Assembly: GCF_943181415.1 (NCBI RefSeq)
Contig: NZ_CALPBZ010000002.1
Span: forward strand, 310,001-374,000
Reading direction: 5' to 3'
From: Microbacterium sp. Marseille-Q6648
GTDB taxonomy: Bacteria; Actinomycetota; Actinomycetes; Actinomycetales; Microbacteriaceae
DNA length: 64,000 nt
Shown here piece by piece: positions 51,132 through 59,834 of this stretch; position 1 is the first letter of the stretch; each line of letters starts with the position of its first letter. The notes under the pieces were generated by a model. That model had not been told where the DNA came from. It made no database searches and saw nothing but the letters and a program-made list of their open reading frames with translations. The position numbers and the translations under genes are program-made.

Positions 51132-52361
51132 TCAGCCCGCGAGGACGACCTTCAGCTGCTCGATCGCCCAGTCCAGCTCGGTCGCGCGGATGACGAGCGG
51201 CGGCGCCATGCGGATCGTCTGGCCGTGCGTGTCCTTGACCAGCACACCCCGGGCGAGCAGCCGCTCCGCGACCTCGCGCCCCGTGCCGACGGCGGGGTCG
51301 ATGTCGATCCCGGCCCAGAGCCCCGCGACCCGCACGCCGGTGACGCCGTGCCCGACCAGCTCGGCCAGCCGCGCCTCGAGGTGCTCGCCCAGGGCGGCGG
51401 CGCGCGCCTGGATCTCTCCGGTCGCCAGCAGCTCCACGACCTTCAGCCCGACGGCCGCCGCCAGCGGGTTGCCGCCGAAGGTCGAGCCGTGCTCGCCGGG
51501 ACGGATCACGCCGAGCACGTCGCGATCGGCCACGACGGCCGACAGGGGCAGGATGCCGCCGCCCAGCGCCTTCCCGAGCAGATAGACGTCGGGAACGACC
51601 CCTTCGCGGTCGCACGCGAACGTCGTGCCGACCCGGCCGAGTCCGGACTGGATCTCGTCGGCGATCATCAGCACGTTGTGCGCGGTGCAGATCTCGCGCA
51701 CGGCCGCGAGGTAGCCCTCGGGCGGGACGACCACGCCGGCCTCGCCCTGCACGGGCTCGATGAGCACGGCGGCGGTGTTCTCGTCGATCGCGGCCTCGAC
51801 GGCGGCGGCGTCTCCGAACGGGACCGAGACGAACCCCGGCGCGAACGGGCCGAAGTCGCTGCGGGCCGAGGGGTCGTCGCTGAAGCCGACGATGGTGGTG
51901 GTGCGGCCGTGGAAGTTGCCGTTGGCCACGACGACGGTCGCGGCATCGGGTGCGATGCCCTTCACCCGGTAGCCCCACGCGCGCGCGACCTTGATGCCGG
52001 TCTCGACCGCCTCGGCGCCGGTGTTCATCGGCAGCACGAGCTCCTTGCCGCACAGGTCGGCCAGCGCCGTGGCGAAGGCCCCGAGCCGGTCGTTGTGGAA
52101 CGCGCGGCTGGTGAGGGTGAGGCGCCCGAGCTGTTCCTGCGCCGCGGCGACGAGGGCCGGATGCCGGTGCCCGAAGTTCACGGACGAGTACGCCGCCAGC
52201 AGATCGAGGTACCGCTTGCCCTCGACGTCGGTGACCCACGCGCCCTCGCCCTGCGCGAGCACGACGGGCAGGGGACGGTAGTTCTGGGCGACGTGGGTCT
52301 CTTCGGCGCTGATGATGCGCATCGTGCCGGTGTCGAGCGTCGGGGAGTGCGAGGGGGTCAT
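51132..52361 (-). CDS. rocD: Ornithine--oxo-acid aminotransferase
   Basis: 409 residues, class III PLP aminotransferase. Family features: NYRPLPVVLAQGEGAWVTDVEG near the start, GNFHGRTTTIVGFS, EPVQGEAGV, DEIQSGLGR and the PLP lysine in YLLGKALGGG. Start MTPSHSP follows AAGGAG. Converts L-ornithine and 2-oxoglutarate to glutamate semialdehyde and glutamate. Preceded on the same strand, 14 nt away, by a dimethylargininase-like gene; PutA, 3 kb away, can oxidise the glutamate semialdehyde further. Confidence 0.93.
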   Translation of the reverse strand: MTPSHSPTLDTGTMRIISAEETHVAQNYRPLPVVLAQGEGAWVTDVEGKRYLDLLAAYSSVNFGHRHPALVAAAQEQLGRLTLTSRAFHNDRLGAFATALADLCGKELVLPMNTGAEAVETGIKVARAWGYRVKGIAPDAATVVVANGNFHGRTTTIVGFSDDPSARSDFGPFAPGFVSVPFGDAAAVEAAIDENTAAVLIEPVQGEAGVVVPPEGYLAAVREICTAHNVLMIADEIQSGLGRVGTTFACDREGVVPDVYLLGKALGGGILPLSAVVADRDVLGVIRPGEHGSTFGGNPLAAAVGLKVVELLATGEIQARAAALGEHLEARLAELVGHGVTGVRVAGLWAGIDIDPAVGTGREVAERLLARGVLVKDTHGQTIRMAPPLVIRATELDWAIEQLKVVLAG

Positions 52362-52375
52362 CGGGCGCGGCTCCT

Positions 52376-53275
52376 TCAGCGGCGCAGCTCCAGGGTGCAG
52401 CACTTGATGCCGCCGCCGCCCAGGAGGAGTTCGGACAGGTCGATGAGGATCGGGTTGTACCCGCGCTCGCGCAGCTGCGCCTCGAAGCCGGTGGCGCGGG
52501 GCGAGATGACGACGTTCAGTCCGTCGCTGGCGGAGTTCAGGCCGAACACGGCGCCGTCGGCGTCCGAGACGCGGATCGCGTCGGGGTAGCGCTCGGCGAG
52601 GATCGCCTGGCTGCGCTCGTCGAACGCGTGCTCGAGGTAGGCGATGTTGGCCCGCTCTGCCCCGCCCGGACCCTCGACGGGGTCGAGCACCGACAGCGCG
52701 GTGTCGAGGTGGTAGAAGCGCGGGTCGATGAGGTTCAGCGACACGACCTCCTTGCCGAAGACGGCGCCGAGCTCGCGGTGGCTGTCGCCGGTGGAGCGGA
52801 AGCCGGTGCCGGCGAGGATCGTGTCGCCGACGAGCAGGAAGTCGCCCTCGCCCTCGTTGACCTCGGCCGGGTCGGCGACGTCGAATCCGGCGTCGCGGAA
52901 CCAGTTCATGAACGCGGGCCCCTCGGGTGCGCGCTCGGCGAAGCGGAACTTCGCGCCGTACGCGACACCGTCGATCACGAAACCGCCGTTGGCGGTGTAG
53001 ACCATGTCGGGGAGTCCGGCGATCGGGTCGATCAGGTGCACGTCGTGGCCCAGGGCGACGTAGGTGTCGTACAGCGTCTGCCACTGGGCGACGGCCTTGG
53101 CGGTGTCGGTCGGGTTGGCCGGCTCCATCCACGGGTTGATGGTGTAGCTGACCGTGAAGTGGTCGGGGCGGCACATCAGGTACGACCGGTGTTGCTGGAT
53201 GCGGCCCGCGGCCGCGGCCTCCAGCTGGTGCTCACCGGTGATGTGGACATCCGCCGTGGTGTTCTGCGTGGACAC
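52376..53275 (-). CDS. Dimethylarginine dimethylaminohydrolase-like amidinohydrolase
   Basis: 299 residues of the amidinotransferase/arginine-deiminase superfamily. Motifs: YTANGGFV, EGEGDFLLVGDT, the His of FYHLDTALSVLD and the catalytic Cys region GGIKCCTLELRR at the extreme C-terminus. GTG start, AAGGAG 4 nt upstream. Hydrolyses a substituted guanidine such as dimethylarginine or arginine to a ureido product. Operon with rocD suggests arginine-family amino acid breakdown; exact substrate open. Confidence 0.88.
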   Translation of the reverse strand: MSTQNTTADVHITGEHQLEAAAAGRIQQHRSYLMCRPDHFTVSYTINPWMEPANPTDTAKAVAQWQTLYDTYVALGHDVHLIDPIAGLPDMVYTANGGFVIDGVAYGAKFRFAERAPEGPAFMNWFRDAGFDVADPAEVNEGEGDFLLVGDTILAGTGFRSTGDSHRELGAVFGKEVVSLNLIDPRFYHLDTALSVLDPVEGPGGAERANIAYLEHAFDERSQAILAERYPDAIRVSDADGAVFGLNSASDGLNVVISPRATGFEAQLRERGYNPILIDLSELLLGGGGIKCCTLELRR

Positions 53276-53376
53276 TGTGCTCCTTCACGAAGGGTGGCGG
53301 ACGCTGTCCTCGAGGCCCGCCGGCCCTCCTGCACGTGACGGTGCCGTCACGGCGTGGAAGGAACGACTCGGGCACG

Positions 53377-53400
53377 CCGGCATCCATTCTCGCATGCCGG
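53377..53400 (-). terminator. Candidate hairpin before the amidinohydrolase gene
   Basis: CCGGCAT (53377-53383) with ATGCCGG (53394-53400), 10-nt loop, downstream of the quinone-reductase-like gene. Modest stability. Confidence 0.35.
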
Positions 53401-53425
53401 ATCGGGCGGGCCGCCGGGCGCGCCT

Positions 53426-54451
53426 TCAGTCGCGGGTGACGACGACCTTGCCGACGGTGCGCCCGGCGTCCACCGCGGCGAGCGCCTCGCCCGCGCGCGT
53501 CAGCGGGAAGGTGGCGGCGATCACGGGCGTGAGCCGTCCGGCGGCGGCCAGGTCGAGCAGCCCCGCGGTGACGTCGGCCTTCGTGGATGCCGTGACGGGG
53601 CGGAACCGGCGACCGCCGCGCCGGGCGAACATCGACCGGAGGATCCGCGGGATGGGCCCGAGCACGCGCCCGCCCTCCCCTCCCACGAGTCCGACGGCGC
53701 CGCCGGCGCGCAGTCGCTCGCGCAGCACGGCAAGAGGCGTTTCGCCGGCGATGTCGACGACGGCGTCGAAGTGGTCGCCGGGCAGGTCGGCGACCGCGAC
53801 CGCGCGGTAGTCGAACGTGCGCGCCGCGCCGAGGCCGCGGAGCACCTCTTCGGCGCGGGCGCCGCACGTGGCCCACACCTCGGCCCCCCGATCGGCGGCC
53901 AGCTGCACGGTGAGCGTGCCCACGCCGCCGCCGGCTCCGACCACGAGCACGCGCGAGCCCGCCGCGACCTCGCACGCGTCGAGCACCGTGACCGCGGTGT
54001 TGCCCGCCACCGGCAGCGCGGCCGCGGTGACCGGGTCGACCGCGTCGGGGAGGAGCGAAAGACGGGATGCCGGAACGGCCACGTACTCGGCGAGGGTGTC
54101 GCGCCATCCCGCGACGACCCGCTGGCCGGGTGCGAAACCGTCGACTCCGTCCCCCCGCGCCACGATCGTGCCCACCAGGTCGATCCCGCGCCCCCGCACG
54201 CGCGGCCGGCGGAGCCCGAAGAACAGGCGCACGAGCCGGGGGTCGCCTCGCATGATGTGGACGTCGCCGGAGTTGATCGAGGCGGCGGTGAATCGCACGA
54301 GCACCTCGTCGCGGCCCGGCGTCGGCACGGGCACGGTCTCGGCCGCCATGACGTCGGGGGCCCCGTAGCGGGACTGGCGCCAGGGGATCATCGTCGCGGG
54401 CAGTGCCGCCTCGGCGGCGGAGGCGGGCGACGGAATGTCGTTCGCGTTCAT
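53426..54451 (-). CDS. Zinc-independent medium-chain dehydrogenase, quinone-oxidoreductase type
   Basis: 341 residues. MDR fold with GroES-like N-terminal domain (EVLVRFTAASINSGDVHIMRGD) and Rossmann domain (VLVVGAGGGVGTLTVQLAA). No zinc-ligand cysteine pattern, so of the NAD(P)H:quinone/enoyl reductase type; the ARTFDYR motif follows the cofactor region. ATG overlaps the stop of the small XRE regulator gene (ATGA). Substrate unknown. The operon with an XRE regulator and membrane protein suggests control by that regulator. Confidence 0.9.
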   Translation of the reverse strand: MNANDIPSPASAAEAALPATMIPWRQSRYGAPDVMAAETVPVPTPGRDEVLVRFTAASINSGDVHIMRGDPRLVRLFFGLRRPRVRGRGIDLVGTIVARGDGVDGFAPGQRVVAGWRDTLAEYVAVPASRLSLLPDAVDPVTAAALPVAGNTAVTVLDACEVAAGSRVLVVGAGGGVGTLTVQLAADRGAEVWATCGARAEEVLRGLGAARTFDYRAVAVADLPGDHFDAVVDIAGETPLAVLRERLRAGGAVGLVGGEGGRVLGPIPRILRSMFARRGGRRFRPVTASTKADVTAGLLDLAAAGRLTPVIAATFPLTRAGEALAAVDAGRTVGKVVVTRD

Positions 54452-54669
54452 GAGTGGTCCTTCGGGTACTGGAAGAGGTCGTCGATCGGGCGATCGAAGA
54501 CGCGGGAGATCTGGAAGGCCAGCTCGAGCGACGGAGAGTACCGCCCCTGTTCGATGGCGATGAGGGTCTGGCGCGTGACGCCCACGCGCCCGGCGAGTTC
54601 GGCCTGCGTGAGCCCGGCGTCCTCGCGCACCACGCGGATGCTGTTGGTGACCCTGGTGGGCTTGACCAT
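54448..54669 (-). CDS. Small XRE-family DNA-binding protein (YgzD type)
   Basis: 73 residues, a single HTH_3 domain: VREDAGLTQAELAGRVGVTRQTLIAIEQGRYSPS then LAFQISRVFDRPIDDLF. Start overlaps the membrane-protein stop by one base (TGATG) and its end overlaps the next gene. This XRE-plus-small-membrane-protein pairing is common; the regulator typically represses its own operon through a site like the TGTC-N10-GACA palindrome found upstream. Confidence 0.9.
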   Translation of the reverse strand: MVKPTRVTNSIRVVREDAGLTQAELAGRVGVTRQTLIAIEQGRYSPSLELAFQISRVFDRPIDDLFQYPKDHS

Positions 54670-55103
54670 CACGCGAGTCCTCGTCGGTAGGCGATCACAC
54701 TGGCGACGCCGCCGACGATCGCCGAGACGGCGAAGCCGTAGAACATGGTGTGGGCGATCCAGAACCAGTGGGCCTGCAGCGCGCACAGCACGATGACTCC
54801 GAGGCCGGCCAGCACCAGGAAGGCCTGCCCGACGCGGTTCGACATCCGTGCGATGTCACGGTCGCGCTGATCGCTCGCATTCGTCCCGTCCGGATCGCGC
54901 ATGCCCGCCACGATGCCCCACACGGTGCTGACGACGATCGACGCCACGATGCTCAGGCCGATGGTCCACAGCATCGGCGCCACCCAGTTCACCTGCGTCG
55001 GATCGCCGCCGATGGCCCGGGGCAGGATGAGCACGGTGTAGATCGCCACGCCGACCACCGAGACGATCAGGCCCGCCCAGACGTTGCGCTCTTCGTAGAC
55101 CAT
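54669..55103 (-). CDS. Four-helix small membrane protein paired with XRE regulator
   Basis: 144 residues with four predicted membrane helices (AGLIVSVVGVAIYTVLI; WTIGLSIVASIVVSTVW; AFLVLAGLGVIVLCAL; MFYGFAVSAIVGGVASVIA) and an Asp/Arg-rich central loop. Start chosen at MVYEERN because GGAG precedes it; the longer frame to 55133 would run through the operator. First gene of the XRE operon. Function unknown; DUF2178-like in general layout. Confidence 0.8.
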   Translation of the reverse strand: MVYEERNVWAGLIVSVVGVAIYTVLILPRAIGGDPTQVNWVAPMLWTIGLSIVASIVVSTVWGIVAGMRDPDGTNASDQRDRDIARMSNRVGQAFLVLAGLGVIVLCALQAHWFWIAHTMFYGFAVSAIVGGVASVIAYRRGLA

Positions 55104-55114
55104 GACAGCTCCGA

Positions 55115-55167
55115 TGTCTAGAATGTTTGACATTCGGAGAGTACGCCGGTCGCGGCATCCGTGTCAA
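55115..55167 (-). promoter_or_regulatory. Promoter and palindromic operator of the XRE operon
   Basis: Minus strand: perfect -35 TTGACA (55162-55167), 18-nt spacer, -10 TACTCT (55138-55143). Directly downstream, at the expected start of transcription, is ATGTC-N10-GACAT (55114-55133), a likely operator of the XRE protein. The AT-rich flank before -35 is rare in this genome. Confidence 0.65.
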
Positions 55168-55222
55168 TAATTCTTTACACCCGGATGCCGCTCCCGGCCC
55201 GGCCGCCGTCGTCCGGGCCTCG

Positions 55223-58200
55223 TCAGATGACCTCGGCGCTCCAGGGATCGGGGTTGCCGAAGCGGTGGGCGGTGATCGTGACGGACTGCTCGCGCAGGAA
55301 CGGAAGCAGCTCCAGGCGCCCGGCGGTCGTGACCTCGTTGTCGTACACGGCGAAGTCGGGATCACCCTCGAGCGCGGCCGACACCGCGAGGCTCAGCGTC
55401 GCGACCGCCGCGGCGGAGCCGACCAGCCGGGCACGCGGCGGGCGCGGGTCGGCGACCTGCATCCGCTCGATCCACTGCTCGTCCGACTCGACGTGCACGG
55501 TGATCTCGCTCTCGCCGAGCGCCCGTCGCACGGCCGCGGGAAGCCCCACCGGAGCGCTCACGGTGATCGCCGTACCGGCGCGGACGCCGGCGACCACCAC
55601 GCGCAGCAGCGCCTGCCACGTCGCGTCGCCCGTGGCCCTCACGGCGACCTGGGGCACGGGCCGGTAGCGGAAGAGGTTGCGCTCCACCCCCAGCCGCGAG
55701 ACGTCTTTGACCTGTCCGAACTCACGGTTCCACGCCAGCGCGTCAGACAAGGCGCCGCGTCGCAGCCACTCGAAGGACTCGTAGTCCAGCGACGGCTGAG
55801 CCGCTTCGATGACGTTCGTGATGCGCGAGTCGAGCCCCCGCAGGTGCAGCGTCGACGACGTGGCTCCGCCCGCACTGGCGCGCCACGACCCGAGGCCGAC
55901 GAGGTAGTTCGGACCGCCGGCCTTGGCCCCCGGACCCACCGACGAGCGCTTCCATCCTCCGAACGGCTGCCGCTGCACGATGGCGCCGGTGATGCCGCGA
56001 TTGACATAGAGATTGCCCGCCTGCACCTCGTCGAGCCACAGCGCGAGATCGGTCGGGTCCTGCGTGTGCAGGCCGGCGGTCAGGCCGTAGGCGACGGCGT
56101 TCTGCAGCTCGATGGCGTGCCGCAGCGAGTGCGCGTGCATGATCCCCAGGACGGGCCCGAAGAACTCCTCCAGGTGCATGCGCGAGCCGGGCTGCACTCC
56201 GGTGCGGATGCCGGGCGTCCACAGTCGGCCTTCCCACACCGGATCGGTGTCGATCTCGCGCGGCTCGACGAGCCACTGCTCGCCCTCGTCGAGGGTCGTG
56301 AGCGCCCAGCGCAGCTTCCCCTGCGGCGGCTCGATGACCGGCCCCACCTCGGCCAGGGGGTCGGTGGGCGGCCCGACGCGCAGGGACCGCACGGCGTCGA
56401 CGAGCTGCCTCGTGAACCGGCGGGAGCGCGAGACCGGGCCGACGAGGATCGCGAGGGACGCGGCGGAGCACTTCTGACCCGCGTGGCCGAACGCGCTCTT
56501 CACGAGGTCGGATGCCGCCAGATCGAGGTCTGCCGACGGCATGACCACGATGGCGTTCTTGCCGCTGGTCTCGGCGAGCAGGTCGAGCTCGGGTCGCCAC
56601 GAGCGGAAGAGGGCGGCGGTGTCCCACGAACCCGTGAGGATCACCCGGTCGACGTCGGGATGCGACACCAGCTGCCGGCCGAGGTCGCCCTCATCGACGT
56701 CCACGAGGGCGAGCACCGCTCGGGGCACCCCCGCCTCCCACAGCGCCTCCGCGATCGCCGCCGCGCAGCGTCGCGCCTGCGGCGCGGGTTTGAACAGCAC
56801 CGCGGATCCCGCCGCGAGGGCGGCGAGGACCCCGCCGGCGGGGATGGCCAGCGGGAAGTTCCACGGCGGCGTGACGAGGGTGAGCGCATCGGGCACGAAG
56901 ACGGCGCCGCTCACGCGGTCGAGTTCGCGCGCGGTCGCCGCGTAGTAATGGGCGAAGTCGACGGCCTCGCTGACCTCGACGTCCGCCTCGGAGAAGACCT
57001 TGCCGGTCTCGGACGCCGCAACCTCGATCAGTCGGCCGCGCCGGGCTTCGAGCGCCCGGCCGGCGGCGTGCAGGATCTCGGCGCGCTCCGCGGCCGGCCG
57101 CTGACCCCAGCGGTCCCCGGCGTCCTTGGTGCGCGCGATGACGCGTTCGAGCGCGTCGGCGTCGGCGACCCGGGCCGCGGCGATGGCGACCTCGCCCGCC
57201 GTCGAATCCGCCACCCGTGCGAGCACATCCCGAGCCCAGGCCCGCGTGGAAGGCAGCGCCGGGTCGGAGTCCGTCGCCGCGGTGAAGCCCGGTGCGCCGA
57301 GCGAGGTCGACGCGGACTCCCGCGGTGCGAACACCGCCGTCTCGACATACGGCTGCCCGCCGAAGAACTGCTCCTGGACCGACGGCTCCAGCGGTGCGGT
57401 CTCGCCGGGGTCGGCCGAGGACGAGCGTGCGATGCCGAGCACCGCGCGGGTGAGACCGGCATCGTCGTCGTCGCCGTCTGCGACACGGATGCCGGGGCCG
57501 GCGGTCGCGGCATCCGCCCGCGCATCGCGGTGCTGGACTCGACGCGCCCCGAGGGGCAGCGCGGGATCGTCGGCGCGCGCGAGTGACGCCGCGAAGCGGT
57601 CGCGCTCGCGCTCGAACAGGGCGGGATCGTCGGCGAGGTCGAACGCGGCCGAGAGGAAGTTCTCGCTCGAAGCGTTCTCCTCGAGCCGTCGCACCAGGTA
57701 GCTGATGGCGACGTCGAATTCGTCGGGACGCACCACCGGCACGTACAGCAGCACCGGACCGACCTCGTCGGCCACGGCCTCGACCTGTCCCTGTGCCATG
57801 CCGAGCAGCATCTCGAACTCGATGTCATCGGTGACACCGCGCTCGTTCGCGAGCAGCCACGCGTAGGCGATGTCGAAGAGATTGTGCCCGGCGACGCCGA
57901 TCCGCACCGCGCCCGTGCGGACGGGGTCGAGCGCGAAGCGGAGGCACCGCACGTAGTTCGCGTCGGTGTCGAGCTTGGAGTCGTAGGTGGCGAGCGTCCA
58001 GCCGTGCATGCGGGCGTCCACGCGCTCCATCGCCAGGTTCGCCCCCTTGACGAGGCGGATCTTGATGCGCGCGCCGCCGCTGTCGACCCGCTCCTGCGCC
58101 CATGCCGTCAGGCGCTCGAGCGCTGGCAGCGCGTCGGGCAGGTAGGCCTGCAGCACGATGCCGGCTTCGAGCCCGGCCAGTCGCGGGTCCTCGAGCAGGC

Positions 58201-58921
58201 GCATGAAGACGGCCATGGTCAGGTCGAGGTCGCGGTACTCCTCCATGTCGAGGTTGATGAAGGTGTTGTCGGCGACGGCGGTGAGGTACAGCGGGCGGAG
58301 CCGTTCGACGACGCGCTCGACCGTCTCGTCGAACGCCCACATCGACAGATGGCTCATGATCGCCGACACCTTGACCGACACGTAGTCCACGTCCGGGCGT
58401 CGGATGAGCTCGTGGATGCCGTGCAGGCGGCGTCGAGCCTCGTCCTCGCCGAGCACGGCCTCGCCGAGGAGGTTCAGGTTGAGCCGCGCTCCCGCAGCGC
58501 GGAGCTGCTCGATCGCAGGCCCCAGCTTGTCGGGACGCGCGTCGACGACGAGGTGCCCGACCATCTCGCGCAGCACTCGCCGCGCGATCGGCACCACCGG
58601 CGTCGGCAGGACGGGCGCGAGTGCACCGCCCACCCGCACCGCGCCGCGCAGGTACCACGGCAGGAACTCCGGAACGATGGGCGCGACATCGTGCAACCGG
58701 GATGCCGCCGCCCACAGGCTCTCGGGCCGCATCACGCCGTCGACGAAGCCCATGGTGAAGGGCAGTCCGCGGGGATCCTTCAGCACCCCCGCCAGCCGCG
58801 CCGCAGCGGGATCCACGTCTGCTTCCGCAGCCTCGGCGACCCACCCTTCGGCCAGCGCGATCGCGGCGTCCGCGAGGGGCCGGGACTCGGGCTCGACGGA
58901 CTCGGACGGAAACTCACTCAT
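55223..58921 (-). CDS. putA: Bifunctional proline dehydrogenase / glutamate-semialdehyde dehydrogenase (PutA)
   Basis: 1232 residues from an ATG with GGAG 8 nt upstream; a longer in-frame start has no such site. N-terminal FAD proline dehydrogenase barrel (about 60-480; RIKIRLVKGANLAMERVDARMHGW split around the FAD site) and aldehyde dehydrogenase (about 540-1030) with the catalytic Glu in LLAETSGKN and Cys in HAGQKCSAAS. A C-terminal region resembling a degenerate aldehyde-dehydrogenase domain follows. No N-terminal DNA-binding domain. Oxidises proline to glutamate via a channelled semialdehyde, the same intermediate made by RocD nearby. Confidence 0.93.
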   Translation of the reverse strand: MSEFPSESVEPESRPLADAAIALAEGWVAEAAEADVDPAAARLAGVLKDPRGLPFTMGFVDGVMRPESLWAAASRLHDVAPIVPEFLPWYLRGAVRVGGALAPVLPTPVVPIARRVLREMVGHLVVDARPDKLGPAIEQLRAAGARLNLNLLGEAVLGEDEARRRLHGIHELIRRPDVDYVSVKVSAIMSHLSMWAFDETVERVVERLRPLYLTAVADNTFINLDMEEYRDLDLTMAVFMRLLEDPRLAGLEAGIVLQAYLPDALPALERLTAWAQERVDSGGARIKIRLVKGANLAMERVDARMHGWTLATYDSKLDTDANYVRCLRFALDPVRTGAVRIGVAGHNLFDIAYAWLLANERGVTDDIEFEMLLGMAQGQVEAVADEVGPVLLYVPVVRPDEFDVAISYLVRRLEENASSENFLSAAFDLADDPALFERERDRFAASLARADDPALPLGARRVQHRDARADAATAGPGIRVADGDDDDAGLTRAVLGIARSSSADPGETAPLEPSVQEQFFGGQPYVETAVFAPRESASTSLGAPGFTAATDSDPALPSTRAWARDVLARVADSTAGEVAIAAARVADADALERVIARTKDAGDRWGQRPAAERAEILHAAGRALEARRGRLIEVAASETGKVFSEADVEVSEAVDFAHYYAATARELDRVSGAVFVPDALTLVTPPWNFPLAIPAGGVLAALAAGSAVLFKPAPQARRCAAAIAEALWEAGVPRAVLALVDVDEGDLGRQLVSHPDVDRVILTGSWDTAALFRSWRPELDLLAETSGKNAIVVMPSADLDLAASDLVKSAFGHAGQKCSAASLAILVGPVSRSRRFTRQLVDAVRSLRVGPPTDPLAEVGPVIEPPQGKLRWALTTLDEGEQWLVEPREIDTDPVWEGRLWTPGIRTGVQPGSRMHLEEFFGPVLGIMHAHSLRHAIELQNAVAYGLTAGLHTQDPTDLALWLDEVQAGNLYVNRGITGAIVQRQPFGGWKRSSVGPGAKAGGPNYLVGLGSWRASAGGATSSTLHLRGLDSRITNVIEAAQPSLDYESFEWLRRGALSDALAWNREFGQVKDVSRLGVERNLFRYRPVPQVAVRATGDATWQALLRVVVAGVRAGTAITVSAPVGLPAAVRRALGESEITVHVESDEQWIERMQVADPRPPRARLVGSAAAVATLSLAVSAALEGDPDFAVYDNEVTTAGRLELLPFLREQSVTITAHRFGNPDPWSAEVI

Positions 58922-59035
58922 CGGCACGTCTCCAGACTGCACCTCGATGTCGCTCACGACACCAGGTTGCGGCATCCGGATACGCGCGCGGCGCGCGCCG
59001 CGCCGGTCGTCGCCCTCGCCGATGGATGCCGCGCG

Positions 59036-59632
59036 TCAGACGTCCTCGGAACGCGGCCGACGCGTCGTGTCGTACCGGTCGTCGTCGCCGTGGGGGCGGT
59101 CGTGCGCTTCACCCGCCGTCTGGTCGTGGGCGGCGCCGACGGGACGGTCGTTCTCGCCGACCGGGCGGTCGTGGGCCTCCCCGACCGGGCGGTTGTGGGC
59201 TTCCTCGACCGGGCGGTCGTGCGCTTGGCCGACCGGGCGGTCGTCGTCGTGCACCCGCGGGTCGAGTTCGTCGGCCTTCCGCATCCGCTCCGCCTGCTCG
59301 GCGCGCAGGCGGTCGGCCTCGGCCTGATGGTCGCCGGCCTGCTCGGCCACCCGGCGTGCATCGACCTCGGCCTGCGCGGCCTGGGCGCGGGCGTTCTCGG
59401 CGGCCGCTGTGGCGGCCGCGGCCTCGGCACGCGCCTTCGCGACGCCGGCCTCCTTCTCCCGAGCCGCGAGATCGGTCTCGCGCGCCTGCACGCGGAGCTC
59501 CTCTGCCTTCTCGACCCGGGCCTGCTCACGGCGGCGGTCACGGCCTCGCGCCGTGAAGACCAGGATCCCCACGACGATGGCGGCCACGACGACGACCCCG
59601 ACGATGATCCAGATGAGTGTGGAAGTGTCCAT
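59036..59632 (-). CDS. Single-pass membrane protein with coiled coil and RPVGEAHD repeats
   Basis: 198 residues. One membrane helix (residues 7-28: IWIIVGVVVVAAIVVGILVF), a long Ala/Glu/Arg coiled coil (about 32-120) and a hydrophilic tail of 8-residue repeats around HDRPVGEA, ending in an Asp/Arg-rich terminus. Topology suggests a cytoplasmic coiled coil anchored by the N-terminus. Similar short helix-plus-coiled-coil proteins are common in Microbacteriaceae. Function unknown. Confidence 0.82.
   Translation of the reverse strand: MDTSTLIWIIVGVVVVAAIVVGILVFTARGRDRRREQARVEKAEELRVQARETDLAAREKEAGVAKARAEAAAATAAAENARAQAAQAEVDARRVAEQAGDHQAEADRLRAEQAERMRKADELDPRVHDDDRPVGQAHDRPVEEAHNRPVGEAHDRPVGENDRPVGAAHDQTAGEAHDRPHGDDDRYDTTRRPRSEDV
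59085..59252 (-). repeat. Degenerate ~24-bp tandem repeat in the coiled-coil protein gene
   Basis: Six to seven copies encoding variants of AHDRPVGE, in frame, with two shorter copies. On the plus strand each carries GACCGGGCGGT. Divergence among copies suggests an older repeat than that in rhaB. Confidence 0.75.
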
Positions 59633-59773
59633 GTCGCGCTCCCTCGGTCATGGCCGCTCCCTCGCGGCCGCGTTGCCGTCACCTCACCATCCCGTGCCTG
59701 TCACGGCAATGGTCTTGCGCGGCAGGCCGATCTCCGATACCCGCGCGCATTCCGCATTTGCCCATCGCGTGCA

Positions 59774-59779
59774 TAGGAT
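59774..59779 (+). promoter_or_regulatory. -10 box TAGGAT before the phytochrome gene
   Basis: TAGGAT lies 55 nt upstream of the start codon, with no clear -35. The mRNA would have a leader with a strong GAGGAGG Shine-Dalgarno (59822-59829). Confidence 0.35.
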
Positions 59780-59834
59780 TGTTTCTCCCTGGGCGTGTGC
59801 AATCCGCCCTTCGAGCACCCCTTGAGGAGGTGCC

